Shown here piece after piece: positions 44,496-58,390 of a stretch of DNA of 64,000 bases. The translations under genes and the position numbers were made by a program. The notes beneath the pieces were generated by a model, which had not been told where the DNA came from, did not search any database, and worked only from the letters and a program-made list of their open reading frames with translations. The stretch spans positions 57,328,753 to 57,392,752 of the forward strand of contig CM043959.1 of NCBI GenBank assembly GCA_014529385.2, read 5' to 3'. This DNA is from Adiantum capillus-veneris. Its lineage: Eukaryota > Streptophyta > Polypodiopsida > Polypodiales > Pteridaceae. Positions within the stretch are counted from its first letter, which is position 1; each line of letters opens with the position of its first letter.

Positions 44496-46775
44496 GGATG
44501 CTAAAGATAGTATTAAATGAAAATGGTAGGAATCGAGAAGACTTGTCTACTTTTCTAAATGGATTCCAAGATGTTTCTATCGATGATATCCCTATGGACT
44601 TACCTCCAAAACAAGGGGACGATGACCATCGAATTGAGCTCCTACCAGGAATCTCACCATGAGAAGACTTGTCTACTTTTCTAAATGGATTCCAAGATGT
44701 TTCTATCGATGATAACCCTATGGACTTACCTCCAAAACAAGGGGACGATGACCATCGAATTGAGCTCCTACCAGGAAGCTCACCACCTAACAAGCCTCAT
44801 TATTGAGTTTCCCAAGCTCAGTAAGAGGAGATCATGAGGCAAGTACAAGAATTGGTAGACAAAGGGATGGTAAGGCCTAGCTCCTCTTCCTTTTGTTCTC
44901 CAGTCCTTTTAGTGCAAAAGAAAGATGGTACATACCATATGTGTGTGGACTATTGAGCACTAAACCATATCACTATCAAAAACAGATTTCCCATGCCTTG
45001 GGTAGAAGATCTATTTTGATAAGCTACAAGGATCTACCTACTTCAGTAGGATTAAACTTAAAAGTGGCTATCATCAAATAAAGATAGTGGATGAAGATAT
45101 CGTAAAGACCATGTTTTGTACAACGTTTGGTATTTATGAATATTTAGTCATGCTTTTTGGCTTGACCAATGCACCAGCCACATTCAATTGTTTGATGGAG
45201 AAAATATTTAGACCCTACTGCAAGTTCACTGGGTGATAATATCATCATCTACTCCAAGTCCTTGGAGGAATAAAAGCAACATCTCCAAGTGATTTTTCAA
45301 TCATTAAGGGAGAACAAGCCTTTTCTCAACCAAAAGAAAAGCAAAATTTTCAAGAAATTCAATAGTTAGGTCATATTATCTGTCAAGATGGTATCTGTAT
45401 GGATCCATCAAAGTTAGAGATAATAAAAGCATGGCCTAATCCAAGGAATCTACATGAGCTAATAAGCTTTACTGGTATGTGTGCATACTATAGACACTTC
45501 ATAGCAAAATTCTCTCAAATAGCAGGACCGTTGCATGACTTAACACATAAGAACTTTAAGTACTCATGGACTGCTAAAGAACACAATGCTTTTGACAATA
45601 TCAAAGAAAGCGTACCTTCCAACCAGTCCTTATTCTTTTGGGTCTCTCAAAGGCATTTGAGGTCCAATGTGATGCTTGTGGTGATTGCCTTGGAGAAGTT
45701 TTCCTTCAAGAAGGGCATGCCATACCATAAGAGAGCCGAAGGCTCAATGCTGATAAACGGGTCTTGGGCATATAAGAAAAAGAGCTTTTAGCTGTTCTAC
45801 ATGCCCTAGACACATGGAAGCACTATTTATTGGGGACTTCATTCATTTTACAATTAGACCACCAAAGTCTCAAGTACTTCATGACAAAAACAAGGCTTTC
45901 CTAAGGTGGGCAAATTTTCTTTTGCAATTTTATTTTCATATTGCTCACATTGCTGGTAAACATAATCAAGTGGCCGATGCACTTTCACGATGACCAAAAG
46001 TTAATGTGATGTTTATAGCAACTTATAATGATCTATCTTCAATGATAGATGAGTATGCTACTTACCTTGAATTTAAAGATGTTATGTCAGCCCTTGCTTT
46101 GGGGAAGAAAGAGAAACCATTCTTCTTGTAGGATGGTTATCTTCTCCATGGAAATAGGCTATGTGTTACCCACTCCCTTTGTGATAAAGTCATGTATGAA
46201 CCCCATGCTCCTCCCTATGTGGTGCATAGAGGCATTCAACCTACTCTTCGAGGAGTGGAGACGTACTTCTATTGGCCTACCATGAAAGTGGACATGCAAG
46301 AGTATGTTTCAAAAGGTGTGGTATTCCAAAAGACTAAGTATGATAGAGGAAAGAAACCTGAATTACTCCAGCCATTGCCAATCCCTAATTCACCATGGGA
46401 GAGTATATCCATGGATTTTACCTTTGGATTACCCAAGTCTATCCATGGGAATATAGGAATATGGAAAATAGTCGACAGGTTTAGAAAGCAAGCACACTTT
46501 ATTCCTGTCAAAAAGACTATTAAGGCACACCAAATGGCAACCCTCTTCATATCTCATATTTTCAAACACCATGGATTTCCAACATCCATCGTGATAGCAG
46601 ATAGATATCCTAGAGTGACCAGTAATTTTTGGAAAGGTATCTTTGAAAATCTAGGTATAAGATTGAATTCCTCTTCGGTCTATCACCCACAAACGGATGG
46701 CCAAAAAGTGAGATAGCCAATCTTACAATACTCAATCTACTAAAGACGTATGTTATAGAAGTAGATCAACACTCA
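44496..46775 (+). pseudogene. pol: pol of element B, truncated in integrase
   Basis: Fragments of RT (about 44820-45250), RNase H (about 45640-45990), the integrase zinc site and core (46192-46716, 'IWKIVDRFRKQAHFIPVKK', 'YHPQTDGQ') in the same order as A. Stops and frameshifts are frequent. A 126-bp segment is duplicated in tandem at 44535-44660 and 44661-44786 with almost no differences, so that duplication is younger than the decay around it. Confidence 0.8.
44535..44786 (+). repeat. 126-bp tandem duplication within B pol
   Basis: Both units begin GAGAAGACTTGTCTACTTTT and contain 'ttacctccaaaacaagggga'. They differ at only a few bases (e.g. GATATCCC versus GATAACCC). Elements A and C carry this segment once. 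Confidence 0.9.
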
Positions 46776-46779
46776 CATT

Positions 46780-47208
46780 TGGTCTATCACTATTAGCAGC
46801 AAGCTAACCCATGTAGCATTTTTTGGGAGCTTTATTGTTAAAAAAACTTAATCTTTTGATAAATCAGGAATATTGTAACTCCTACTTTCCAAGTGGATAT
46901 TGTAATTGATGAGCAAGAGCTATAAGCTTCCAAATTGTATCAATTTATCTTTAGTTATTAGTTAGAGCTCCCAGAATATTACTTTTTGACCAAAGAAACC
47001 TTGGCTAAGGTATAAAAGCCAATTTTGTAAAGTTATTTTTATGTTTTGGATAAGAAATACACAGCGTGAGCTAACGACGCTCACTTGTCTCATTCTCATG
47101 CTTCCTACTCCTTTATCGGTTGTCCCATTGCAATTCTGGTTGCTGCATTGCAACCACAGGTAAGAGCTCTATGCATTGACATAAACATATCATGGTAAAT
47201 CGTAGTTT
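46780..47208 (+). repeat. Possible 5' LTR of element F
   Basis: After the break in B comes a promoter-like sequence: TATAAAAGCC (about 47009-47018), then a stretch resembling an LTR R/U5 region, ending just before TTTTTGGCGTCGCC (47206-47219), which resembles a decayed primer site of the TTGGCGCC type seen in D and E. The partner LTR would lie beyond the window, so this is unconfirmed. Confidence 0.35.
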
Positions 47209-47932
47209 TTGGCGTCGCCAAACTGCGGCCTTATTTCATCATAAGTAAAAATTTAAGCAAAAAAAAGAAAAAGTATGCATAGGCAGGGTATAAGGGCATC
47301 ATTGCTTAGCATTTAGATGCATTCGTGGTCAAAAACGACTAGGTCAAAATCTCACTGGCTGTTAATATTCGCATTTTTTGCATTTCATCAAAAGTGAGGT
47401 TTGAGACCATAAGGATGCCTGCTTAGGTCTTATATACTTTCCTAGAAGTTTCGTAATATTTGGATGTCGTTTGATGTTGTAACGATCATGTTTTGTTTGT
47501 CGATTAGTGATTAGCTTTTGATGACTTAGGTCATTTGAGTGTAGCTTGTGTTAGATGCGAGTTGTTTGTTGTTTTCCAAGAGATTGACACCCTCTTGTAG
47601 ACTCTATGCACTAGTTGAGTCAACTTTGTCCCATAGCTTAAGAGTGTCGTATTTTGTTGTGTAGAGGTAGCTTGGAAGTAGATTGTACTTACTAAGTACC
47701 TTGTAGGATTACCGGATTAGGTTACCCAATTGCAGTAGAACTTAGGAGGAGGGTAAGTAGAATCTGAGGTGGATCTCAAAACATTTCTCACCCCAAAGGA
47801 ATCATTTGTGAGTTGTTTATGTGAAGTTGCAAAATTTCAAGTCTACGGCTTGAAACAGCATCAAAAGACTTTCAACCATTGAGTTTGGCTGGAGATTATG
47901 CCCATAAAAGTTGTATGAACCAGTGGGTAAGC
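47209..47932 (+). other. Leader of element F, left part
   Basis: AT-rich and non-coding; no gene seen. It probably joins the sequence at 61112-62620 once the inserted elements are removed. Confidence 0.4.
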
Positions 47933-49283
47933 TTAACACTAGAATGGTAACGGAACACTTTTATGTCCTTGGACACTTTTGTGTCCTGTTAAGTGACCAT
48001 TTTGCTTGAATTATTTGAAGAGTATGAAAATGATTTTCTAGGTGCTATATATCCACAAAGTTACCTTATGAGCTGAAAAAAACTTAGCATTTTTTTTTTG
48101 GAGTATCGATCTCATCACTCATTAACCTTACTCTTGCACAACATTTTGAACCTAAATTGTGTGAAAAAACGGGTCCTGTTTTTGGTTTTTTTTCAATTTT
48201 TGGCAACTATACCACTCTAAACTTCATGTTTGTGATGTTTAGATGGCTAGAGGTTAGGCCTTCATAGTTATCAACATGTTTTGATGCTTGTAGGGAGAGC
48301 TAAGTGTTAAAATTGAAAGTTATGACCAATTTACAGGAATTGCATAATCCTGTTTTTTTGGCCAAAATTAGCACTTTTATGATTTTTTTGGTGGCTTTCT
48401 TGATGTCCAAATTCAATTTTGATTGTGTAAGTGTAATGTATAACATAAAGCTAATCTTACTTGAGTTTTGGGGGACCTAATATGCTATATAGCATAGTAT
48501 ATGATGATGGTTGAGTTTTTTGATTGCTGAAGAATTCGATACATTTTAGAGTACCAAGTATAACTTTCTCAATATTGCTAGTTTCTTAGGCCAATTGTGT
48601 GTATTTTGTAGGTAGTAACCATATCTAATCATAGACTACAAACTTGGCTAGATATTGAGTAGTTTCTATGGGTTTTTGAGGTCATAATGCTAAACCCAGT
48701 TTTTTCATGTTTGCTGTATTTAGCACTTTATCATTACCCCCAAGGTTTCAATTGTAAGAGATCCATTATCCTTTTGACATGCTCCATGGCTCCTTTTGAA
48801 TCCAAAGGCCCAAAGGGAACTAAGAAAACATGTATATAGTATCTGTGTTGAGCATGACTATAGAAACTTTGATGATAGGTCCGCAGAATGGCAAAAATGC
48901 AACTTTTTTGTACCTATTTTTTTGCCCAAAAAAAAATTAGTGAGGTAAAAGAAACCATATGTTTTGGTCACCAACCCATTGAAGTTAATGGGGCATTTTA
49001 TCTCATGTCCTAAAAAAATCCCCACTCTTATTTATATGCAATCAACCGTAAGAAATTGCTGTTTTGGGCAAAATGCACTGGTCCATCAATGTTGGAAGCT
49101 TGTAGTGACCAAGGGATGAGAAAAATTACAAGTTTCTCATTTTTTCCATATGTAGTAGTTATTGAACTATAAGCTCATGAAAGGATTTTTCAAAATGAGT
49201 GGATCTACTATGGTTTTGGAATTTTTTCCCAAAACCCTGAAAGGACACTTTTATGTTCTGTTAGGTTACCATTCTAGTGTTAA
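47933..49283. mobile_element. TTAA-flanked 1.35-kb element, piggyBac-like ends
   Basis: TTAA at 47933-47936 and 49280-49283 encloses inverted ends CACTAGAATGGTAAC (47937-47951 and, inverted, 49265-49279), a perfect 15-bp pair that with the TTAA and one flanking base gives a 20-bp inverted repeat. Just inside are motifs related to GGACACTTTTATGTCC, including a hairpin GGACACTTTTGTGTCC near 47973. The interior is AT-rich without a convincing frame, so it would be non-autonomous. TTAA targets and CCCTAGAA-like ends are hallmarks of piggyBac. It is a candidate only. Confidence 0.5.
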
Positions 49284-49384
49284 GGATGCATTCGAGGTAA
49301 ATTTTCAAGAGTTTGCAAAAACTCAGATTATTTACATTTTCTTAAGAATTAGGCCAAATTAAGTTTTGACTTGACTCAGAGGCT

Positions 49385-50033
<649 letters not shown>

Positions 50034-50035
50034 TT

Positions 50036-50055
50036 TTTGGCACCGTTGCCGGGGA
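50036..50055 (+). other. Primer-binding site of element E
   Basis: TTGGCACCGTTGCCGGGGA directly follows the LTR; same type as in element D and in plant Tat/Athila-like elements. Confidence 0.8.
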
Positions 50056-50720
50056 GATTCCATACACTAAGCTTAATGGAACTCTTTGCTTCTTTTGTGG
50101 TGCAATTTTAATTGTAGGAAAGGTAGGGAAGGAAGGTGTGTGTGTTGAGAAGAAGGATTTTGTGTTGCTACTGTGTATTTCTTTGTTCATGAAGTTTTGA
50201 AAGGTTACTGTGTTTTCTCTGTGATAAGGTCTTAGTATTAAGGTTGTTAGTTCTGTGTAATGTAAAGTACAGTAAGTAGGAAGTAGATATGTTAGAGCTA
50301 ATAAAGTGTGTTAGTGTGTACTAGTAGGTGTATTAGTTGCCGCGACGACCTCCCCCCCCCCCCCCAAAAAAAAAAAAACTTTTAAAATTTTATTTAAAAA
50401 AAAAAAAAAAAGATAGGACCGGGATCGAGAATATCTCCCAGACCCAAGCCCAAGCTCACGCTCAGGCTCAGGCCTCAGTCACCCTTTAAAATTACGTATT
50501 TTAGCTTCACACATAGGTAAAAATCGCCTTTTTTGAGGACCAACGGAGCTTCAGGTGACCGAACATTGTGCTGTAAAGCACACCGCAACCCTCTAAGTGA
50601 TACGCTCATTTTGAGCTATCACACACTTTAATCAAAAGATTGATCATTAAAAAACATTAAAAAACGAGTGAAAACGGACGCCTAAAAAAGTAAGCGGTTA
50701 ACCTTCGAGGTTATTCGCCG
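50056..50720 (+). other. Leader of element E
   Basis: Non-coding. It contains a C-run then A-run (50352-50378) and a poly-A stretch (about 50396-50411). Unlike D and F, I see no palindrome array in it. Confidence 0.5.
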
Positions 50721-53051
50721 GTGCTTGTAGGGTGCCAAAGGCACATGCATCTGCGCTCTAGTCGTGTGCTAGAGAAGGAGCAACTAGAGAGAATTTTGAC
50801 TTACGCGAGTTCTCAATATCCAACTACCTTAGGTTCCGGGCCCTCGGCGGGGACCCATGGTAGTACAAACCAAGACCTGAACATAGCGGCTAGTGACTCT
50901 TCCTCTGACTACGACGTCATGGAGAATTTTCCAATGCCTAATCTCGATAGCTCAAGCCAAGACATGCATGCCATGGGCCCATGATCCAGGCTGAGCGTGC
51001 TTAGCCACTTGAAGGAAATCTTTAGTAGAGCCACTCGCTCCGAACATGGAGCTAATGATGTAAATGAGGGGGGTGGGGAAGTAAATTCGCCATTCATGAC
51101 CAACGTAGACCTTATGCCCTTAGAGAATGTGCACGTGAATACTTCATTTACTGCACCTCCTGACTCTTCAGAGCTATTCCCCTCCAAGGTCATATTAAGC
51201 GATGGTAGAAGCCTTGTCGAAGTGCAAGAGGTTGAGCGATATATCATTGCGGCTAGGGAAAAGAAAGTCAAGAGCTTCCGCAAGGCGGAGCAATGAAGAG
51301 AGTTAAAATTGAAAGCTCCTATGTCAATATCTTTGCTAGGAGAGCAATCGAGTCCTCCTCACTTAGCAACCGCTAAGGGCCAACCCCTAGAAAGCAACAT
51401 TGCATCTAGCTCAAAGGACACCCCTAGCACCTCAATTCTAGATGGAACGTTCTTAAATGAGAACTGGGAGTATGAACTACAAACGAAAACTCTGACCGAT
51501 CTATACACAGGTCACACCTATCACGTGGGTTGGTTAGATGTCCTACAATCCAATGGGTGCTACTAGGGTGGAGGATCAACAACAAAGAGTTTGTGAGGTC
51601 ATCCACAGGGTCATTGAATTACAGAGACAGAACAAGGGCATCAACATTCCTTCAACGGGTCTCATGAGATTCTTGGGTACAGGAAAGTCTAAACAACCGA
51701 CCTTATCATAAATGGAGACTCCCTCGATAAGTCCGATGGATCCCCCATATATTGTTTCGCCAGGGGTCTTGGTGCAATCTGAGCCCACAAGTGATAGCTT
51801 TACCTTTCCAAGTCTAGCTCATCTTTCCCTTGATGACACCACGGCTACCATGCCTACCCCAATGATGGGCATGCCAAGAAACATGCCATGGACCTCATTT
51901 GTTAGTAAAGCACCACTACATGGTAGCTCAATTCCTGCAACAGTACCTACAAGTGTGTACCAATCGTATACACCCATGGGTCCTTGTACTCATGTAGTTC
52001 CTACCCCTCCCATTGTTTCAACAACCTATGCTTCACAACCACAACACCCAAGTTCTTATTTCCATGGGACTATACCGTCTAGCATTAGCATGTCACATCA
52101 AACATCGGCTATGCCTAGGGCCACCACATGGCACAACATTGTACCCAACGTGGAACCGAAGGGCTTCCTATGCACCAAGCCCAATGCCAATACCTACTCC
52201 ACCTGTAGTCTCTGGAGCACCTCCACCCACGGTGCCTGCTCACTTAGGTGACTTGGCAACATTTGCTCAAGCTATCGGTTGATCTATTGCGGAGAATATG
52301 CATAACATGCCTGATAGAGAGCCTAGAAGTAAGGCAGTACAAATAGCCAAGCTCACACAAAAATTTAGTGGAGACGGGGATGTGAGAAAGCATATCCAAG
52401 TGTTTGAACAAATATGTGATTCTCTAGGAGAACACAATGACCTGCATAAGAGTAATGCTTTAAGCCTAACCTTAAGTGGGAAGGCAGGGGATTGATATAG
52501 AACCCCTAAGGGTGGAAGAAAAAACGATTTACCCTACTCTTAGGAGACTGTTCTTGAAAGAATACATACGAGAGGGAGTGCTTTGGGGTGTAGCCTCTGA
52601 GATCTAGAAAGCCCAATGAGAGGAAGGAGAGTCGGTGAGAGACTTTATTAGTCGCTTGAAGCATTTGAATTCTTGTTGTAATCCAAATGAGCGCTTCAAT
52701 AATATTCAATTGCTTGATAGATTCATTAGGGGGTTACGACATGAGGAAATCTACAATGGCCTAGTCATTAGAGTTATCACCACTTGGGAAGCAGTCACCA
52801 CGAATGCGATCCAATTGGAGGATAATTTAATGATTCAAGGAGAAAGAGTGTCTATTGAGCCTAAATCTATTAGCTCGCAAGCATCAGGGCATCAGCCAAT
52901 GACCCTAAAGCCTATTGCTCAGGAGCAAAAGATATCTGAGATGACTTTAGCAGATCTCACCAGGGCTATTCAAGAGAGTCTTAGAGACAATCGTGCTCCA
53001 CAAAACAATCATATGTATCCAAGAAGGGAGCAACAATGGTGCTCAGTATGA
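50721..53051 (+). pseudogene. gag: gag region of element E
   Basis: One frame runs from 50721 to 51566 with TGA at 50982 and 51294 (both could be CGA to TGA), then shifts. A proline/threonine/serine-rich stretch (51712-52250, 'HPSSYFHGTIPSSISMSHQ') leads to a capsid-like region: 'SKAVQIAKLTQKFSGDGDVRKH' at about 52330-52395 and 'RDFISRLKHLNSCCNPNERF' at about 52636-52695. It ends before a knuckle-like 'GRYGHQAKGC' near 53128. It would build the particle. Multiple stops and frameshifts make it inactive. Confidence 0.75.
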
Positions 53052-55060
53052 TATGGACCGCATAGTACTAGTGAATGCCCTACTTTTAGAGTAAAATTCA
53101 ATGGGAACTGCAATGCCTATGGGAGGTATGGTCATCAAGCTAAGGGTTGCATAGTATTCAAGCGCGCGATGGCCAATAGAGAAACCTTAGCATGGATAGA
53201 CACATCTCGAGTGCCTGCATTGATGCCGGACCCACCTCTTTAACAAACAGCACAACACATGGTCCCTAGGGCCCAAAATGTTGTTCAAACAACACCCTTA
53301 CCACCTCCAGTGCTAGGACCGCAACCACCACATCCGAGAATCACTTCTGTGAATCAAGTGGGTTGTGAGTCATCTATTGCTTGTTTGGAAGGCTGTGAGG
53401 AAGATATGGACCCTAATATTTCCTATGGGCTGGATGTGCTTGAAGAAAGTCCACAATACTACATTGAGGACTATTGGGGACAAGTCAAACCTGTATATCA
53501 AGTAGCTGCTCTTGTGGCAAGAGGCCAAAATATTAATTACACTGCTAAGAGACCACCTCTTCAATGCTATGAGTATGGAGGTCCACATCGTGTATCCGAG
53601 TGTCCTATTAGGCTACAAAAGAACGCCACACTAATGCAAACCAATCAAGCGAGCACGTCTACAATGCCGATACTCATGTGTAATCGATGTGGCATAGATC
53701 ATTTGATTTCCCAATGTCCAAATGATTCAAATGCACCAAAGATCACGCCATTAAACTTGATTGAGGTTACCGAGGAGCCATCACAAAGTACACCTGTGGT
53801 ACCAGTAAACGTACTCACACGATTGATGCTCCAAAAACAAAATTATATTATTGAGGAAAGAGACACGACATCAATTGCCCAATCTCAAAAAAATAAGAAA
53901 ACACGAAGGAAGAGATCGCAAAAAGCAGTGAAGTCAGACCCCAGTTCGACCCCAGTTCAAAGACCAACATAGGGACTAGTGATGACCCCGTATATATGAA
54001 AGACACTGAAGAGGATTCTGATTTAGGTGAAACCATGGAGACCAAAACGACCACTAAGATAGAAACCAACAAGGAAGATCTTCATGAGCCACAATGGTCA
54101 AGATCCAAGAAGAAGATAGGAACTTATCCAAACCCTACAGAGGAGATTGAGTGAGTCAAGCAATTAAGGAGTTTGGTAGAACGTACCCAAAGGGATCTAG
54201 AACGAGCACCTAGGCAGATCCAGATTACAGACACCGTGTTCCCTACGCAACAACAACCTCACCAAGTCCATAGACCCTTAGCAATACCTAGTGTCATCCA
54301 AGAAGAAAGTGACTTAAAGTCATGGGAAAGTGGGAGTACTCACTTCTTGATGGAAAGAATGTTTAGAGAGGGACTACGTGATCCTATCGAAGAGATGGAG
54401 ATCCCATCTTCCCCACTTCAAGGGACTGAAGCCCAAAAGGTGCTGTTAAACATTGCCAAATTGATGGATTTCATGTCTTCAGAAGTTAGAACCACCATCA
54501 TGTCCAAACTATATAAAGATCCTGAGCTAGTCTCAGCTCTTCAAGCCTTCCTCAATGGAGAACTAAAGTTTGGGCTACCACAATTTGCCCAGATGGATGG
54601 AGATAGGGAGATGCCAATAGAGCAGGAACACTTAGATCCACAACCCAACCTAGATGACAACCTTGTTATAGAAATATCTGTTAACAAGTTGGGACAATAC
54701 TTTGACGGTGATGAATCCAATGCGACCATACCAATCACTACCAAGGGATTAACTGTGAAGGGAATCCTTGATGGTGGCACTGGGGTTAGCATTGTGACTA
54801 AAAATTGCTGGGAAACTATGGGAAGACCTCACCTTGCGACCACAACCATAGTAGTGAAGATGGTCAATGGGTCTATTGTTGAACCTATTGGGATGCTAGA
54901 AGATCTCAAGATCAAGGCTTTTGGACATAAAATAAGGATTACCTTCATTGTTATGGATTTCTCCAAACACACTATGGCATTGGAGATGATCTTCGGACAT
55001 CCTTTCATGAGGGAAGCAAAAATGGTGCATGAATGGTCTAAAAACCATGTCTACTTGTAG
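53052..55060 (+). pseudogene. Zinc-knuckle and protease region of element E
   Basis: Two frames (53259-53972 and 54173-55060) separated by stops. The first has knuckle-like CYEYGGPHRVSEC (one C replaced) and CNRCGIDHLISQCPND (about 53565-53715), then a basic tail. The second has a retropepsin-like segment with 'KGILDGGTGVSIVTKNCWETMG' at about 54758-54822 and 'LEMIFGHPFMREAKMVHEW' near its end. The same order (knuckle, linker, protease) occurs in element D, so the two are related gag/protease-only families. No RT frame follows. Confidence 0.75.
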
Positions 55061-55930
55061 TTCCAAGATTCTGTCATTCGAGTAGACCTTGTAACTGGTC
55101 GAGCACATCCCCTAGGAAACAGGTTTATAATTGATCATAGATCTGACACCATAGTTCACTCGGCCCCATTGCAGTATTGTTACACGTGTAAAGCGGACAC
55201 TGATGTTGGGGAAGATTCTCCTTATATGGATGTACTACCTGGGATGACTGAGTCGGACAATGTGGATTGGGTCCACCTAGCAGCAACCATAGACACTTGG
55301 GGAAATAGGGGGACGACCTGGGTAACACCTGAGGGGGATGAAATGCCCGTACCCTTAAATATGCTACAAGCAATGTATATAGCTTCTCAAAAGACTCATC
55401 CTAATATAACAAAGAAAACATACAAGTGGGTCCCTAAATCTTCTTTAGTGACCATGGCTGATGCTAAAAAATAGAAGCCTTGTAAGAAACATACCACTCA
55501 TTCCAAGAAAAGTAAGAAAATATTACGATGGATTCCTAAACAACTACTGGAAGCCCAAGGCTACTATCAAGGAAATGATCAAATCTGGGTGCCAAAACGT
55601 AGATTGTGTTCTTACCTGTCACCTGACCCATGTGAGCCCAATCCCGTAGCTCCAAAATGAATCACGATCGCTAAAAGAAAAAAATCACAGAATGCTACAC
55701 ACCCTCTCCAGAGCTAGTTTGGGTACCAAAGAAAAAAAGATTTGTTCCACCAGCTCAGGAAGGGGGGAGTCCCATGAAGCTTCTAGTTCCTCATGTAATG
55801 CATCCATAGAGGTAAAAGCTTCTCCACAGCCTCCACCTACAGTAGTGGACCTCCATGAAGCTAAAAAGGAATCCACACCTCCGAGTGTTCAAGAATCACC
55901 TGATGAACCACTTCAAGTTCGATCTTAGGA
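55061..55930 (+). pseudogene. W-x-P-K repeat tail of element E
   Basis: Frames at 55169-55474, 55461-55649 and 55692-55928 carry KWVPK (about 55427), RWIPK (about 55529), IWVPK (about 55584) and VWVPK (about 55719), in shifting frames. The tail of the D polyprotein has the same kind of repeats. It ends in a serine/proline-rich stretch. Stops (55472, 55926) and frameshifts break it. Function unknown. Confidence 0.6.
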
Positions 55931-56941
55931 GAGTACCTTACCACCTTTGCAACTCGATGAGGCAACTAAGGTAATAGAAAACTACCGGCAAAAATCCTCA
56001 CCTATTACCAACTGGAATAATTAGTTTCAAAGGGTAACGAGCACATTTCAAACGGAATGATCTACCCAAGGAAGGGGGGAGTGTTTGCTGATAGTCATCA
56101 TTCACTCACTCTCCTCTCAACCCCTCCCCCCTGACCTCTCAATCTCCCAATCTTAGGGAATGTATATATAAAGCCTTATACTCACAAAAAAAATAAAAAA
56201 TAAAGAGCAAGAGCAATTAGCAAACGAGTGTGCACAATAAAAGTCAAAACATTGACCAGACCTACACATTCACATCGGGTACACTGAAACAGAAACCTAT
56301 GTCATCAAACAACTTTGATCCTCATCACTCGAGTGATAGATGGTAGGTAGGATTAGTACAATAGGAAAGTTTCTATTTTAGAGTTCAGTGATTAGCAAAT
56401 TTCTTTCTTCTCTCACTGATGTTCCTCCTAGAGGTATTCTTTGTGTTTCCTCATGTGTACAGGAACGTGTTGCTGTGGTTAGGATTTGGACCTTCATGGA
56501 ATCTTTCTCTCGTTCACTCTTCAAACCAAGAGCGATTATCAACACAAACAGATGTTTCTTGTCCATTAGCATTGCCCCTTATCTTTTTTTCCCATGTTTG
56601 TCTACTTTAATTGTGATTGGTAGCATAATATTCAACGAATTTGCTTAGTATGAAACATTAAGTTCAATGTAATTTTTGTCATAATCACTTGTCCAAGTTT
56701 AAAAATCAAGCAGTCCGACTAAGCTAGTTTGACCAATTTAGGCGTTAGAGATCTTCTCTTAATACCATGGGGAATGCCTTCCTAATTATCAATGGTTACT
56801 TAGGTTCTTAATCCAATTTAGGCAGCATTGTGTGAAATGTACTAGGACTTTCTAGTGGGCTTAGTCCCTATTGACTTGTATCTTAAGTATTATAAAGGGA
56901 GTTTACTAGTGTGATGAGCCTAGGGAGGGTAACAGTGTTAC
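55931..56941 (+). other. Non-coding stretch with an internal PPT/LTR-like start
   Basis: AAGGAAGGGGGGAGTG (about 56067-56083) looks like a plus-strand polypurine tract. It is followed by sequence with an LTR-like promoter (TATATATAAAGCC, about 56162-56174). A second LTR-like edge on the opposite strand ends the stretch: minus-strand TTTGGGGGGTCA then TGTAACACTG at 56942. I see no gene. These may be remnants of other LTR elements inside E. Confidence 0.4.
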
Positions 56942-58007
56942 ATGACCCCCCAAAGTTACAAAATTAAAATGTTGAAAACGAACAAACAAAAAATCAAAGT
57001 GCCACAATGTAAAATCTTAAGCTGGAAGAGAAACCTCAGCTTGATTTGGGACTCCACTCACATGTATCGCCTATGGTACTAGAGCCCTAGAGGTTCCCAG
57101 TGTGGGCGCTTTTCCTTGAAAAGCAAAAAATCCAAGGCATACAAAATAAGCACACACATCAAAATTGAATTACTGTGAAAAGACTTTTGGGGGTCAAAGA
57201 AAAGGTAATCAGTCAGGCGATGATTTCATGAGAAATTCCTTTTATCGAAGCTTAACTACAAGGTCTTCTAGGTATAGCCTCTAGTCAACCCTCGAACATG
57301 AAATACTTGGCTCTCGCTGTGAGGTCGCCACCCCGCCATATCAAATAGCAGATCTGATGGAGAACATGGTGGCCACTAGATCTATTGAGAAAGCAAAAAA
57401 AGTGGTTCAGGTTTCAGCTAGTAGACGATCTCTCATCACAAAGTGAGTCGAGCTCGAGCCTACGAGCTCGAGCCTACTAGCAATGAGATCTAGCTCCACC
57501 TTGCAGGGGAAACGTACTTAAGCTATCTAGCGATCCTAAGACCCACCTTCCAAGAGGAGAGAAACCCCGAGTGCCTTTTTCCCCATGTTTCAGAGGCACG
57601 TACTCTCGAGATTTCACCGCTCTAGGGGCAATGAGTATTACTAATATCGAAGTAGGCACTATGGGGACAGAGAGTTCCCGACCAATCGGGACCACCCATC
57701 TCGTAGGCATTGGCAACCTGAGCCAAGCCCCCACTTTCCACCTCCACACTCACACTTCCTTGTGTGACTTAATTACTACCACAAAGGTTGTTCAACATAA
57801 ACATTCCTTGTTTTAATTCCGAAGCACATTGTTCGTTAAGACAGCCCTTCAACCAGTATTACAAACAATACCAAGACAGTATTCTAGTAAAAATTCTACT
57901 CAAACTTATTCATTAAAATTCCAATGTTCTGGAGGTACAACATCCCCCCTCCAGCGAGAGTTTACTCCTCCCGTTGTCGCCTAGCTGCCCATACAACTAG
58001 GTATGTC

Positions 58008-58113
58008 CACCGCATAGAAAGCACGTCATGGACACTCCCACCGCATAGAAAGCAAGACGTGGGTTCCCACCGCATAGAAAGCAAGTCGTGGGTATCCACC
58101 GCATAGAAAGCAA
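58008..58113. repeat. Four-copy tandem repeat, CACCGCATAGAAAGCA unit
   Basis: Units of roughly 28-33 bases, each with CCACCGCATAGAAAGCA followed by a variant of AGTCGTGG. No known function. Confidence 0.85.
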
Positions 58114-58390
58114 GTCGTGGATTCAAGAGCCCTTAACCAAGAACTCTGCCCCCTGTGATCAGGAGGGGGTTCATGACTAATTCAACATTGGAAATAGAAT
58201 GAACATGCCGAGCTAAATTTTCCCTAGCAGACATTCTTTCCTATTGCAAACAGTATATCCATCAATCATTTCTTTCCTACTTTAGACTTTAATATACAAA
58301 TGAATTCAATTGCTGAGGTTTCCGTCGGATTTCTCCAACATGTTTGGGGATATGTTTATTCCTAGCTAAACGTATGCAATGTTAAATTAA

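Larger units (their letters stand above)
41841..46775 (+). mobile_element. Element B: decayed chromovirus relative, both ends truncated
   Basis: A 355-bp LTR end, related to but clearly diverged from the A LTR, precedes a primer site at 42197 and a gag-pol region. Reading frames match A throughout at lower similarity and are broken many times. The copy stops in the integrase core at about 46765-46780, where a different sequence begins. No 3' LTR is present. B looks older than A. Confidence 0.8.

Noticed and set aside
57477-57816. Overlapping frames of 80-90 codons on both strands
   Set aside because: No recognisable domain, no flanking signals, within the non-coding 3' part of element E.
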